Source: Candidatus Kapaibacterium sp. (GTDB taxonomy: Bacteria > Bacteroidota > Ignavibacteria > Kapaibacteriales > Kapaibacteriaceae). From it: a stretch of DNA of 64,000 bases. Within the stretch, counting starts at the first letter, position 1; each line of letters starts with the position of its first letter. The translations under genes were made by a program, and so were the position numbers. Under the pieces are notes generated by a model. The model saw only the letters and a program-made list of their open reading frames with translations. It was not told where the DNA came from and did no database searches. The DNA lies in the NCBI GenBank assembly GCA_022842685.1, contig JALHPC010000002.1, positions 1 to 64,000 of the forward strand, in the 5' to 3' direction. Shown piece after piece: positions 26,326-34,160 of the stretch.

Positions 26326-26360
26326 AACAGCGCGCAGGAACGGGGCCCCTGCGCGCTGTT
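26326..26360 (-). terminator. Hairpin terminator after rpsP
   Basis: A 13-bp perfect stem (AACAGCGCGCAGG / CCTGCGCGCTGTT) lies 24 bases beyond the rpsP stop. On the minus strand it is followed by the moderately T-rich TGTATTATCG. Confidence 0.75.
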
Positions 26361-26384
26361 GCGATAGTAATATCAACGAAAGTC

Positions 26385-26864
26385 TTACTCTGCGGCGGGA
26401 GAATCTGCTGGAGCTTCTGCTGCTGGAGCTTCTGCTGCTGGAGCTTCTGCTGCTGGAGCTGCCTCTTCGACGATAGGAGCATTGGCAGCGGCAAACTTGG
26501 CAGCTGCACGCTTGGCACGAAGCTCTTGGCGACGCTTCCACGTAGCGGCAGAGCGCTCGCGGTGCGTAAGGATTGCCGCTTCGATTTCGGCTTCGCTATG
26601 ACCCTTGAGAGCTAGGTGCCGACGTAGAAGGACGCCTTCGCGTGAGAGGATTTGACGAACAACCTCGGTTGGCTGGGCGCCTACGCCAAGCCAGTACAGA
26701 GCACGGTCGACGTTGAGGTTGATGGACTTGGGCGACGTCATCGGATCGATGAAGCCAACCCGTTCAATGGAGGCGCCGTCGCGACGTGCGCGTCCGTCGA
26801 TCGCAACGATGTCGTAGAAGGGAGCCTTCTTACGACCACGGCGACGCAAGCGGAGTTTTACCAT
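26385..26864 (-). CDS. rpsP: 30S ribosomal protein bS16 with Ala/Glu/Pro-rich tail
   Basis: 159 residues, about twice the length of the E. coli protein (82). The N-terminal 80 residues are the classic S16 fold (VKLRLRRRGRKKAPFYDIVA, RDGASIERVGFIDP, ALYWLGVGAQPTEVVRQIL). From residue 80 a charged helix leads into an Ala/Glu/Pro tail made of PAAEA repeats. The tail is encoded by a 15-bp DNA repeat (unit GCTGCTGGAGCTTCT) at about 26404-26463. Extended S16 proteins are common in Bacteroidota. S16 is needed for 30S assembly. ffh lies 33 bases upstream and is probably cotranscribed. Confidence 0.97.
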   Translation of the reverse strand: MVKLRLRRRGRKKAPFYDIVAIDGRARRDGASIERVGFIDPMTSPKSINLNVDRALYWLGVGAQPTEVVRQILSREGVLLRRHLALKGHSEAEIEAAILTHRERSAATWKRRQELRAKRAAAKFAAANAPIVEEAAPAAEAPAAEAPAAEAPADSPAAE

Positions 26865-26897
26865 AAGGGTATGTGTAAAAAATAGTGAAAGAGAGAG

Positions 26898-28226
26898 TTA
26901 GCGTCGTGCGGCAGCTTGTGGTCCCATAAGGTGGGCCATTTTTCCGCGCGACATGTTTTTCATCATTTTCTGCATGTCCTCGAACTGCTTAATCAGTCGA
27001 TTGACATCTTGAATCGAGGTGCCGCTGCCCAGGGCAATCCGTCGGCGTCTCGATCCATTCAACAACTTTGGCGACCGCCGCTCTTCAAGGGTCATCGACA
27101 ACACGATGGCCTCGACGCGGGCAAAGGCGCGCTCGTCGATTTGCACGTTGCGTAATGCCTTGTCCATACCAGGAAGCATGCCAAGTAGGTCGCGCAGCGA
27201 GCCCATCTTCTTGATCATGCGCATCTGGTCGAGAAAGTCTTCGAACGTAAACTGATTCTTCTTGAGCTTCTCCTCTAGGCGAGCAGCTTCCTTTTCGTCG
27301 ATTTGTGATTGTGCCTTTTCAACGAGCGTGATGATATCGCCCATGCCCAAGATGCGCGAGGCAATACGCTCGGGATGGAAAGGTTCGAGTTGGTCGATGT
27401 TTTCACCAACACCCACAAACTTGATGGGCTTGCCGAGTACAGATCGAATTGAAAGCGCAGCACCGCCGCGAGTATCGCCGTCTAACTTGGTGAGAATAAC
27501 ACCTGTTAGCTCGAGACGCTCATGGAAGGCCTGCGCCGTGTTTACGGCGTCTTGACCTGTCATGGCATCGCAAACGAACAACACTTCGTGAGGGCGAATG
27601 GCAGACTTTAAGTCGGCCACCTCTTGCATCATCGCTTCGTCAATCGTCAGCCGTCCTGCGGTATCGACAATCACGACGTCACGCCCATACTTGCGGGCAT
27701 ACGTCAAAGCTTCGCTTGCAATGTCAACCGGCTGGGCATCATCCTTCGAGAACACGGGCAGCGTCATCTTGGCACCCAGCGTCTTCAGCTGGTCTACAGC
27801 TGCAGGACGATAGATGTCGCACGCCACCAAGAGTGGCTGGCGTCCCTTTTTCTTGAGCTGGAAGGCAAGCTTAGCGCAAAACGTCGTCTTACCAGAGCCC
27901 TGCAAGCCCGCAACCATGATAATCGTAGGTGCCTGCGGCGCAAAGCTAACGTCGGCCTTGTCGGTGCCCATCAGGGCTACAAGCTCATCATGGATGAGCT
28001 TGATCATCATCTGTCCAGGCAGGATATTGCCCTTGACTTCCATGCCGAGCGACTTTTCCTTGACGCTCTCGATAAACGACTTCACAACGCCAAGGTTGAC
28101 GTCGGCTTCGAGCAACGCACGGCGCACCTCGGCAAGAGCGTCGGTGACGTTCTCCTCGGTGATTTTCGACTGGCCCCGGATCTTCTTCAGGGCTTCTTCG
28201 AGTTTTTCGCTTAGACTTTCGAACAT
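26898..28226 (-). CDS. ffh: Signal recognition particle protein Ffh
   Basis: 442 residues, normal for Ffh/SRP54. The N domain (1-90) is helical. The G domain has the GTPase motifs GLQGSGKTTFCAKLA (P-loop), VACDIYRPAA, VDTAGRL and TKLDGDTRGGAAL. The M domain is rich in Met and binds 4.5S RNA and signal sequences (IKQFEDMQKMMKNMSRGKM). It directs membrane proteins to the translocon. The promoter box TATTTTTG is 19 bases upstream of the ATG, and rpsP follows, a common pairing in bacteria. Confidence 0.98.
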   Translation of the reverse strand: MFESLSEKLEEALKKIRGQSKITEENVTDALAEVRRALLEADVNLGVVKSFIESVKEKSLGMEVKGNILPGQMMIKLIHDELVALMGTDKADVSFAPQAPTIIMVAGLQGSGKTTFCAKLAFQLKKKGRQPLLVACDIYRPAAVDQLKTLGAKMTLPVFSKDDAQPVDIASEALTYARKYGRDVVIVDTAGRLTIDEAMMQEVADLKSAIRPHEVLFVCDAMTGQDAVNTAQAFHERLELTGVILTKLDGDTRGGAALSIRSVLGKPIKFVGVGENIDQLEPFHPERIASRILGMGDIITLVEKAQSQIDEKEAARLEEKLKKNQFTFEDFLDQMRMIKKMGSLRDLLGMLPGMDKALRNVQIDERAFARVEAIVLSMTLEERRSPKLLNGSRRRRIALGSGTSIQDVNRLIKQFEDMQKMMKNMSRGKMAHLMGPQAAARR

Positions 28227-28245
28227 GGTCTGTAATAGAGAACGG

Positions 28246-28278
28246 CAAAAATACGGAAGTTTTCCGTTTGACGTTCAA
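28246..28278 (-). promoter_or_regulatory. Promoter of ffh (TTG - 22 bases - TATTTTTG)
   Basis: On the minus strand TATTTTTG (28253-28246) fits TAnnTTTG, and a TTG lies 22 bases upstream. The 5' UTR would be about 13-15 bases. Confidence 0.55.
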
Positions 28279-28290
28279 GGGGGCAACGAA

Positions 28291-28326
28291 AAAGCGCCCG
28301 TCGGTCACGGGACCGACGGGCGCTTT
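28291..28326 (-). terminator. Rho-independent terminator of the DUF4397 gene
   Basis: A perfect 16-bp stem (AAAGCGCCCGTCGGTC with its complement) around a 4-base loop, 20 bases after the stop, and on the minus strand it runs directly into TTTTTCG. Strong. Confidence 0.9.
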
Positions 28327-28345
28327 ACATCGTATGCGTCTGTAC

Positions 28346-30163
28346 TTAGCGCGCGATAACGACTGCCGTGGTTCCTAGCAATCTTCCATCGGGCAGGGTT
28401 GCCACAATATGGTAGGTGCCGCTGGGCAGCGAGCTGCCATCGATTGTGGCTGTAAGCTCGTTTGACCCCGTTGCCGTATAGCTCGCACGACGAATGCCTG
28501 TGGCGTCGATCACATCAAAGCGGGCCAAAGCAAAGGTTGGTGCCTTGACAGTCACTACCACGTTGTTCGACGCCGGTACCGGGGCAACCGTCCAAGCATT
28601 GTGATCAACAAGACGCTCCCAATAGACAGACGTGGTATCGTTCGTATCCGGTGGAACCGTCGTGGTATCGCGAGCTAGCGTGTCGACAGCAGTTGTCAGT
28701 ACGGTCGCAGTGCCATTGGCATCGATGAGCACAAGGCGAAGGCCGTAATTGGTCGGGTTGGCATTGTTGTTTCTTGCCGGGTCTAGAAATCCCGTGGCGA
28801 GTAGTGTGGCAGCGCGGTTGTTGCCGCGAAGGTCCATCTGGAAGCTGGCAATGATGGTGCCAGTGGCAAGATTGCGAACCATAACGGTGTCGACGCCGGC
28901 GCGTGCAACATTGTACACTGCCGATCCCTGCTTGTAGGTGAGACGATTGGCAAGAACGCCGCGGCGGCGTGTTTCGAACGACAGCGACGGAGCATCTTGT
29001 ACACCGTGTACGACACGAATGGCTGCACTGTCCGTGCCAGGTGAGCGCTCCAAGGCATCTTCCAGAATAAGGACGTCAATTTTAACGTTTACACTGTCGG
29101 GATTGCGAACGTAGCGTGCCGAATCTCGAATGCCAGTAAAGAGAACCTGGTAACGCTTGCCAGGCCGCAGCGTAGGTAGGTCGAACGTGTCGCGAACCTG
29201 CGTAAACGCCTGAACAGAATTTGCACTGACGCCGAACTGAAGTGGGACGCCTGCGGGGAAATCGGTGTATGCAGTGCCGCGTCGATACTGAAGATTGCGA
29301 ACGTTTAGCTCTTTGTTGAGCCAGATGTTCGCTACACCGTAGGTGGGTTCAGCCATGTTGTGAATGTACTGCACACGTGCCGACTGCGAACCCGAGGTAA
29401 GGGGGTAGCGTACTACAGCACCGCTTTCAAGGATGCCAATGAGAGACAACGAGTCGGTACTGCTCTTGTTATCGCCTGGCGTTTGAAAGCCCGACAGAAC
29501 GAATACCGTGATAGGCGTAACACCAGATAGGTCGACAACGAATCCACCAAGGAGCTTCTGCGTGCCGGGTTCGAACATCTGCATGCCGACGATTTCGCGC
29601 TTAACTTCAACCATCGAACTGGTTTGGTCACCATACGTGAAGTTTCGCACTGCGATACCTGCACGGTTGCTGATGCGAAGGTCAAACTTGTTCATGTCGG
29701 TTGAGCCATGAACAAAGAACAGTCCTGTGTTTTGAACGGGATCACCTGGCTCGAGCGGAACCTTCACGAGACTCAGCGTGGACGTAATGGGGCGCTCGTC
29801 GGGGTTGGCCACGAAGCCAGTGCCAAGCACACCATTAAGGACGAGCACGTAGGCGTCGCCTTCTTCGCCGGTAAACTTCGTCGAGCCCAAGGTGCGGATG
29901 TTGGCAGGGTCAACACTCTTAGCAGTTGTGATTCTAATGTCGACTTCAAAGCCCGCAAACAGGAAGGCCACATCCGAGGCATTGCGTCCTGTTTGATAGG
30001 TAAGGTCTTCGATCTTATATACTTCGCCGGCCTGCGTGATGTGTACATCAACGAGGCGAAGTTCCGGATCTGCGCTGTTGTTGACAATCGTCACGTCAAC
30101 CTGTTGGGCATACACGGCTAGCGAAGTGCAGATCGCCAAGATCACGGAAAGGAACAACTTCAT
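28346..30163 (-). CDS. DUF4397-domain surface protein with T9SS sorting domain
   Basis: 605 residues from the ATG at 30163 (MKLFLSVILAICTSLAVYAQ signal peptide); four further in-frame residues upstream are probably untranslated. Two DUF4397-like domains are visible: one around 270-370 (ARVQYIHNMAEPTYGVANIW) and one around 385-480 (AIRVVHGVQDAPSLSF), each starting with the 'R-V-x-H-x-x-x-D/E-A-P' pattern. A Thr-rich linker (TTTVPPDTNDTTS) leads to a T9SS type A C-terminal domain (WTVAPVPASNNVVVTV ... LPSGTYHIVAT). It is probably a secreted or surface protein; what it binds is unknown. A GGAG ribosome site lies before the ATG and a TACTTTTG box lies further upstream. Confidence 0.88.
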   Translation of the reverse strand: MKLFLSVILAICTSLAVYAQQVDVTIVNNSADPELRLVDVHITQAGEVYKIEDLTYQTGRNASDVAFLFAGFEVDIRITTAKSVDPANIRTLGSTKFTGEEGDAYVLVLNGVLGTGFVANPDERPITSTLSLVKVPLEPGDPVQNTGLFFVHGSTDMNKFDLRISNRAGIAVRNFTYGDQTSSMVEVKREIVGMQMFEPGTQKLLGGFVVDLSGVTPITVFVLSGFQTPGDNKSSTDSLSLIGILESGAVVRYPLTSGSQSARVQYIHNMAEPTYGVANIWLNKELNVRNLQYRRGTAYTDFPAGVPLQFGVSANSVQAFTQVRDTFDLPTLRPGKRYQVLFTGIRDSARYVRNPDSVNVKIDVLILEDALERSPGTDSAAIRVVHGVQDAPSLSFETRRRGVLANRLTYKQGSAVYNVARAGVDTVMVRNLATGTIIASFQMDLRGNNRAATLLATGFLDPARNNNANPTNYGLRLVLIDANGTATVLTTAVDTLARDTTTVPPDTNDTTSVYWERLVDHNAWTVAPVPASNNVVVTVKAPTFALARFDVIDATGIRRASYTATGSNELTATIDGSSLPSGTYHIVATLPDGRLLGTTAVVIAR

Positions 30164-30172
30164 CGATAACTC

Positions 30173-30180
30173 CAAAAGTA
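30173..30180 (-). promoter_or_regulatory. -7 box (TACTTTTG) of the DUF4397 gene
   Basis: On the minus strand TACTTTTG fits TAnnTTTG, nine bases before the ATG, and overlaps the GGAG ribosome site. No TTG at the -33 position is seen. Confidence 0.4.
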
Positions 30181-30291
30181 CATGTTACTTCGTCGAGACA
30201 GCCCGTAGTTGCGAATGGTACGGATTGCTGTGTCCGAGCCGTCTCAATCGTTACTCAACCACAAAATGGTGAAAAGGTTTCATAAAATGCC

Positions 30292-32841
30292 TCATGTGGC
30301 AACACAAACGAGGTGGCTGTCAGCAAGATGGCGCAGTCTTGCATGGGCTGCAACTACCCGCACTGTGCATCCCTGGAGGCCGCTCTCAGTGCAGATGTAC
30401 GACCCTTCAAACCTGTGGGCTGTGCCACTAGCCGCCGTGTGTTCGAGCGTGGAAAACGACGCAGGCGCGATGTCGCCCTTAGAATCGACGTGTCCATGCA
30501 CCACTTGTACGATAACGTCGGCTGGCGTCAATCCGGCAAGGGCCACGTCGGCTGCGACGTGAATTCGCTTGCCTACGTTCGCCTCGGCGCCGCTGTGAAC
30601 CACAACGTTGCTAACCGAAACAGAGTCCCACGCTGCAGTTGTCGCCTGCGTCCACCGGTGTAGTCCTCGAGCAACGTCACCACTATGTTCGACTGCGGTA
30701 GACCAATCCGCCATGGCCGGCATGTAGCATTCCACGGCGTAATCGCGCACCATGCGCCGCGCCGCAAAGCGCCATGCAAGCGAGGCGATGCTGCGTTTCA
30801 TAAGCGCTGTCCACTCCTCGGGTACGCGGTTACGACGTCGGTCATAAAAACGAGGCACAATCGAGTGTTCGAGTACATCGTAGAGTGTCTCGCTATCAGC
30901 AGCATCCTGCGTGGCATTGTCGAACTCTTCGCCGCGTCCTATCGCAAAGCCATTTTCGCCATCGTAGGCCTCGGCCCACCATCCGTCAAGCACGCTTAGG
31001 TGGATGCCGCCATTTAGCACGGCTTTCATACCAGAGGTACCGCTGGCTTCGTACGGACGTCGTGGGGTGTTCAGCCACACGTCGCAGCCGCGCACCATCA
31101 GTCGGGCAACGGCCATGTCGTAGTCTTCAAGGAACACAATACGTCGTTGCATGCCATGGTCTCGCACGGCGTGGAGTACTCTCTGCAAGAGCTCCTTACC
31201 TTCTACATCGCGAGGGTGGGCTTTACCTGCCATAACAATCTGGATGGGGCGATCGGCATGAAGCACGATCGATGCCAGTCTGTCCATGTCACGCATCAGC
31301 AAGTCGGCGCGTTTATACGAGGCAAATCGCCGTGCAAAGCCAACCGTCAGCACATCGGGATCGAGGCAGGCATTGATGTTTGCCGCTTGTTCTTCGGTGA
31401 TGGATGCAGCGTGTTTGTGCAGAATATGGTCGCGGGCTCCTAGCACGAGTCGTTCGCGCCGGCGCGTGTGAGCGCGCCATAGTTCGACATTCGGAATGGC
31501 TTCGACGTTCTTCCACGAGGCCTCTTCTTCGGGCTGTAGCCTCCAGGCCCTGCCAAGGTACCGGTCGTAGAGTTCTGCCATCTCGCGTGCTACCCAGGTT
31601 GCAGTGTGAACACCATTGGTGATACCCGAAATGGGTACATCGTCTAACGTGAAGCCATCCCACACTTGGTGCCACATCGTGCGTGCCACATGGCCGTGCA
31701 ACTGGCTCACACCGTTTCTAAACGATGCCCCTTTTAAACCCAACACCGTCATTGAAAACCCATCCTCTACTGTTGTGCGAGAGGGGGCACCGAGTTCTAG
31801 AAAGCGGTCCCATGTGATGCCGAGCGAACGAACGTAGGGTTCGAAGAACTGGCGCATGGTGTCGTGATGGAAGATCTCGTTGCCGGCGGGAACGGGCGTG
31901 TGCGTGGTGAATACCGATCCAGCCCGAACGGCATGCCATGCCTCGTCGAAGGTTACGCTAAGGCGCTCCATTATTTGTCGAGCCCGCTCTAACATGCTAA
32001 ACGCAGCGTGGCCTTCGTTAATGTGAATCACGGATGGTTCAATCCCAATAGCATCGAGAGCACGCACGCCGCCAATGCCTAGGAGTATTTCTTGTCGCAC
32101 GCGGTCGTCGACAACACCGCCGTACAGGCGATCCGTTACGTCACGATGGACATCGAGCGTGTTGTCGGGAATGTTGGTGTCGAGAAGATACAGTGGTACC
32201 CGGCCAACGTTAAGTTTCCAGATGCGTGCATGACAGGGCCCATCGGGAAGGTTAACAGACACGGTAAGAGGAGCTCCCGACGCCTGCGTGATGGGCGTAA
32301 GCGGCAGCATGTGAAAGTCGATTTCGTTGTAGCGCTCGTTCTGCCAGCCGTTTTGAGTAAGGTATTGGCTAAAGTAGCCCTCTTGATATAGAAGGCCAAC
32401 GCCTACAAGTGGCAATCCAAGGTCGGAAGCACTTTTAAGGTGGTCGCCGGCAAGCACGCCAAGGCCACCTGAGTAACACGAAAACGACTCATGAATGCCG
32501 AATTCGGCGCAGAAGTACGCTATCCACTCAGCATGCGCCCCTTGGTTCTCCTGATACCATGTGGGCCCATCGATGTAGTCGCGAAACTCCTTGTAGACAC
32601 GCTCAAGTTGGCTGATGTATTCGGGGCGATTCGCCAGCTCTTCTAAGCGGTCGTGGCGTACGCGCGACAGCAGTGCAACCGGGTTGTGATGCACTGCCTC
32701 CCACAATGGCGCATCAATGCGGTAGAAGAGCTCTGTCGCATCTGCATTCCAACACCACCATAGATTGTAAGCAAGTTCTTTTAAGGGGCGTAGGGCATCT
32801 GGTAGGGTAGGAGAAACGAGAAACGTCGTGACGGGCTTCAT
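30292..32841 (-). CDS. glgP: Alpha-glucan (glycogen) phosphorylase, GT35
   Basis: 849 residues, the longer single-chain form found in many bacteria and archaea. It removes glucose from glycogen or maltodextrin as glucose-1-phosphate using pyridoxal phosphate. Motifs: the N-terminal 'PDALRPLKELAYNLWWCWN' region, HINEGHAAFSMLERAR, TTHTPVPAGNEIF, GITNGVHTATWV, FARRFASYKRADLLM, and the PLP lysine in EASGTSGMKAVLNGG. The last 100 residues (from about 745) form the beta domain of this subtype (VHVAADV-like AGLTPADVIVQVVHGHV). No other glycogen genes are adjacent. The start is divergent from the gene at 32928. Confidence 0.95.
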   Translation of the reverse strand: MKPVTTFLVSPTLPDALRPLKELAYNLWWCWNADATELFYRIDAPLWEAVHHNPVALLSRVRHDRLEELANRPEYISQLERVYKEFRDYIDGPTWYQENQGAHAEWIAYFCAEFGIHESFSCYSGGLGVLAGDHLKSASDLGLPLVGVGLLYQEGYFSQYLTQNGWQNERYNEIDFHMLPLTPITQASGAPLTVSVNLPDGPCHARIWKLNVGRVPLYLLDTNIPDNTLDVHRDVTDRLYGGVVDDRVRQEILLGIGGVRALDAIGIEPSVIHINEGHAAFSMLERARQIMERLSVTFDEAWHAVRAGSVFTTHTPVPAGNEIFHHDTMRQFFEPYVRSLGITWDRFLELGAPSRTTVEDGFSMTVLGLKGASFRNGVSQLHGHVARTMWHQVWDGFTLDDVPISGITNGVHTATWVAREMAELYDRYLGRAWRLQPEEEASWKNVEAIPNVELWRAHTRRRERLVLGARDHILHKHAASITEEQAANINACLDPDVLTVGFARRFASYKRADLLMRDMDRLASIVLHADRPIQIVMAGKAHPRDVEGKELLQRVLHAVRDHGMQRRIVFLEDYDMAVARLMVRGCDVWLNTPRRPYEASGTSGMKAVLNGGIHLSVLDGWWAEAYDGENGFAIGRGEEFDNATQDAADSETLYDVLEHSIVPRFYDRRRNRVPEEWTALMKRSIASLAWRFAARRMVRDYAVECYMPAMADWSTAVEHSGDVARGLHRWTQATTAAWDSVSVSNVVVHSGAEANVGKRIHVAADVALAGLTPADVIVQVVHGHVDSKGDIAPASFSTLEHTAASGTAHRFEGSYICTESGLQGCTVRVVAAHARLRHLADSHLVCVAT

Positions 32842-32914
32842 GGGCGTCGATGTGGTGTCAGGTGCGGTGATAGAGCCGCGAAACTATGAAACTGGTGTTG
32901 GCTGGCGGGGCGAC

Positions 32915-32922
32915 TATATTTG
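32915..32922 (+). promoter_or_regulatory. -7 box (TATATTTG) five bases before the gene at 32928
   Basis: TATATTTG, then TACGC, then ATG. It matches TAnnTTTG and would give a leaderless or nearly leaderless transcript. Confidence 0.5.
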
Positions 32923-32927
32923 TACGC

Positions 32928-33287
32928 ATGAAAACGCCAGTGATGATTCTCTTGCTCGCCGTCATGATGTTCGGTGCCCCCTTGTGGATTCGTGCCGACG
33001 AGTCGTTGTGGAAGAAGTGCACCGTGAGTGTAACGTGGAAGCGCCGCGGCGACGACGCAACAGTAACGGTTACGGTGAAGAATGGCACCAAGAAAACGCT
33101 GACGGATCCGACGGTTCGAGTGACGTTCTACGATAAGGACGGTAAGGAAGTGGCCGCAGATTCTAAAGGCTATGTTGCGACGCTTCGTCCGGGCGCAAGC
33201 AAGCGTATGGAGGCGCGCATCTGGACGTCGATTCCAGCCGAAGCGGCGTCGGCAAAGGGGGCTGTTGACGGTGGTTTCTTCGAGTGA
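32928..33287 (+). CDS. Small secreted FxLYD/DUF3426-like beta-sandwich protein
   Basis: 119 residues from the ATG at 32928 (MKTPVMILLLAVMMFGA signal peptide). The mature part is a single beta-sandwich with a VSVTWKRRG strand, TVTVKNGTKKTLTDPTV, VRVTFYDKDGKEV and LRPGASKRMEARI. The pattern 'V-x-N-x-T-x-x-x-L-x-x-x-x-V-x-x-x-F-Y-D-x-x-G' resembles FxLYD-type domains found in secreted proteins, but this was judged by eye. The gene stands alone between glgP and the histone-like gene, with a promoter box just upstream. Confidence 0.65.
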   Translation: MKTPVMILLLAVMMFGAPLWIRADESLWKKCTVSVTWKRRGDDATVTVTVKNGTKKTLTDPTVRVTFYDKDGKEVAADSKGYVATLRPGASKRMEARIWTSIPAEAASAKGAVDGGFFE

Positions 33288-33324
33288 GAAGGTTGCCGCT
33301 GGCTTCATTGTGGATGAATCGTCG

Positions 33325-33355
33325 TTGAGTTGTTAGTTCGAAAGTGCTATGTTCG
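33325..33355 (+). promoter_or_regulatory. Promoter of the Hc1-like gene (TTG - 20 - TATGTTCG)
   Basis: TTG at 33325-33327, a 20-base spacer, then TATGTTCG, one mismatch from TAnnTTTG. The ATG lies about 48 bases downstream. Confidence 0.45.
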
Positions 33356-33403
33356 TAGACAATCAATGTCTAACGTTTACCAATCGCTTTTCGAGGATCG
33401 ACT

Positions 33404-33583
33404 ATGAACAAGCAAGAAATCTACGAGCAGATTGCCAAGCACTTTGCCGAATTTGACGCAGCGCACAACTCAACCAAGAAGAAGGACGCCGCTGCTGCAC
33501 GTAAGGCCGCTACGGCAATTAAGAAGCTCGTAACGCCGTACAACCAAGCGTCGGTTGCCGAAGCAAAAGAAGCCAAGGGGTAA
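33404..33583 (+). CDS. Histone H1-like (Hc1) nucleoid peptide
   Basis: 59 residues, lysine- and alanine-rich: MNKQEIYEQIAKHFAEFDA, then STKKKDAAAARKAATAIKKL, then a tail ending AEAKEAKG. The order (short acidic/hydrophobic helix, then an ARKA-x-x-x-x-K-L helix, then a helix with S-x-x-EAK) is that of the short Hc1-type proteins widespread in Bacteroidota and Chlamydiota, thought to bind DNA. The start fits an AGGA ribosome site (33394). It is encoded alone, with a promoter upstream and a hairpin about 48 bases after its stop. Confidence 0.72.
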   Translation: MNKQEIYEQIAKHFAEFDAAHNSTKKKDAAAARKAATAIKKLVTPYNQASVAEAKEAKG

Positions 33584-33631
33584 CTGCGCTTCGCAGTCGC
33601 GTTGTACAGATTCCAAGAACACGTAAATGCA

Positions 33632-33659
33632 AACACGCCGGACATTCGTCCGGCGTGTT
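33632..33659. terminator. Hairpin after the Hc1-like gene
   Basis: A 12-bp perfect stem (AACACGCCGGAC / GTCCGGCGTGTT) with loop ATTC. It is not followed by a run of Ts on the plus strand, so it is either a weak terminator or an mRNA 3' end structure. Confidence 0.65.
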
Positions 33660-33924
33660 GCGTTATGAGAAGACCTGTGCCAATTTCCTGCACACGCCTA
33701 GCAAAGGGTGCGGGATGAGCGACTATTCGTGAGTTTGGGGCAGCTTCACCATACACAGTCTTAACGCGACGATTATCATTCAGATGCTGAGGAAAGGGCT
33801 TATTCCAAACGTGTGTTTTGGACGAGTGCTAATTGCTATGCCAGTGCGCCGGAAAACACCAACGCTCATGATGAAAAGTCTGGAGCGTTGTGCTAAGTAC
33901 GGTGGCAATACAAATAACGAACAA

Positions 33925-33953
33925 GAGGCCATTGCCGTTACAGCAATGGCCTC
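33925..33953 (-). terminator. Hairpin terminator of tRNA-Lys transcript
   Basis: An 11-bp stem (GAGGCCATTGC / GCAATGGCCTC) 73 bases beyond the tRNA-Lys 3' end, followed on the minus strand by TTGTTCGTTATTTG. The rest of 33584-34025 shows no convincing gene. Confidence 0.6.
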
Positions 33954-33980
33954 CGTACAAACGTTACGTGCAAGCGTTTC

Positions 33981-34016
33981 ATGCAATGTCCCGCGAAGCG
34001 TTCCATGCAATGTCCC
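33981..34016. repeat. Second locus of the 12-bp minisatellite (3 units plus flanking decayed units)
   Basis: ATGCAATGTCCC, GCGAAGCGTTCC, ATGCAATGTCCC, then a partial GTGCAG, and a decayed unit to the left (GTGCAAGCGTTTC). The units are the same as at 5730-5837, in the same orientation. It lies immediately downstream of tRNA-Lys, between the tRNA and its terminator hairpin. Confidence 0.8.
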
Positions 34017-34025
34017 GTGCAGTTG

Positions 34026-34099
34026 TGCTCCCTCGGGGACTCGAACCCCGGACCCACTGATTAAGAGTCAGTTGCTCTAGCCAGCTGAGCTAAGGAAGC
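34026..34099 (-). tRNA. tRNA-Lys (anticodon CTT)
   Basis: The minus strand folds as a cloverleaf: acceptor GCTTCCT with AGGGAGC (one G-T pair), D-arm GCTC..GAGC, anticodon stem ACTGA/TCAGT around loop CTCTTAA (anticodon CTT), and T-arm CGGGG TTCGAGT CCCCG. Discriminator A; CCA is not encoded. Confidence 0.97.
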
Positions 34100-34102
34100 G
34101 CG

Positions 34103-34132
34103 CAAAGATACGGCAAAGGTTGAAACTGCAAA
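34103..34132 (-). promoter_or_regulatory. Promoter of tRNA-Lys (TTTG - 18 - TATCTTTG)
   Basis: On the minus strand TTTG (34132-34129), an 18-base spacer and TATCTTTG (34110-34103), three bases before the tRNA 5' end. Both boxes match the Bacteroidota consensus. Confidence 0.7.
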
Positions 34133-34147
34133 CGATGCGCTGTCTTG

Positions 34148-34155
34148 TATTTTTG
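34148..34155 (+). promoter_or_regulatory. -7 box (TATTTTTG) five bases before the gene at 34161
   Basis: TATTTTTG, then CGACC, then ATG. It fits TAnnTTTG and predicts a leaderless mRNA. Confidence 0.5.
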
Positions 34156-34160
34156 CGACC

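Noticed and set aside
33784..34080. 98-codon open frame on the plus strand
   Set aside because: It crosses the minisatellite and antisense tRNA-Lys; not coding-like.
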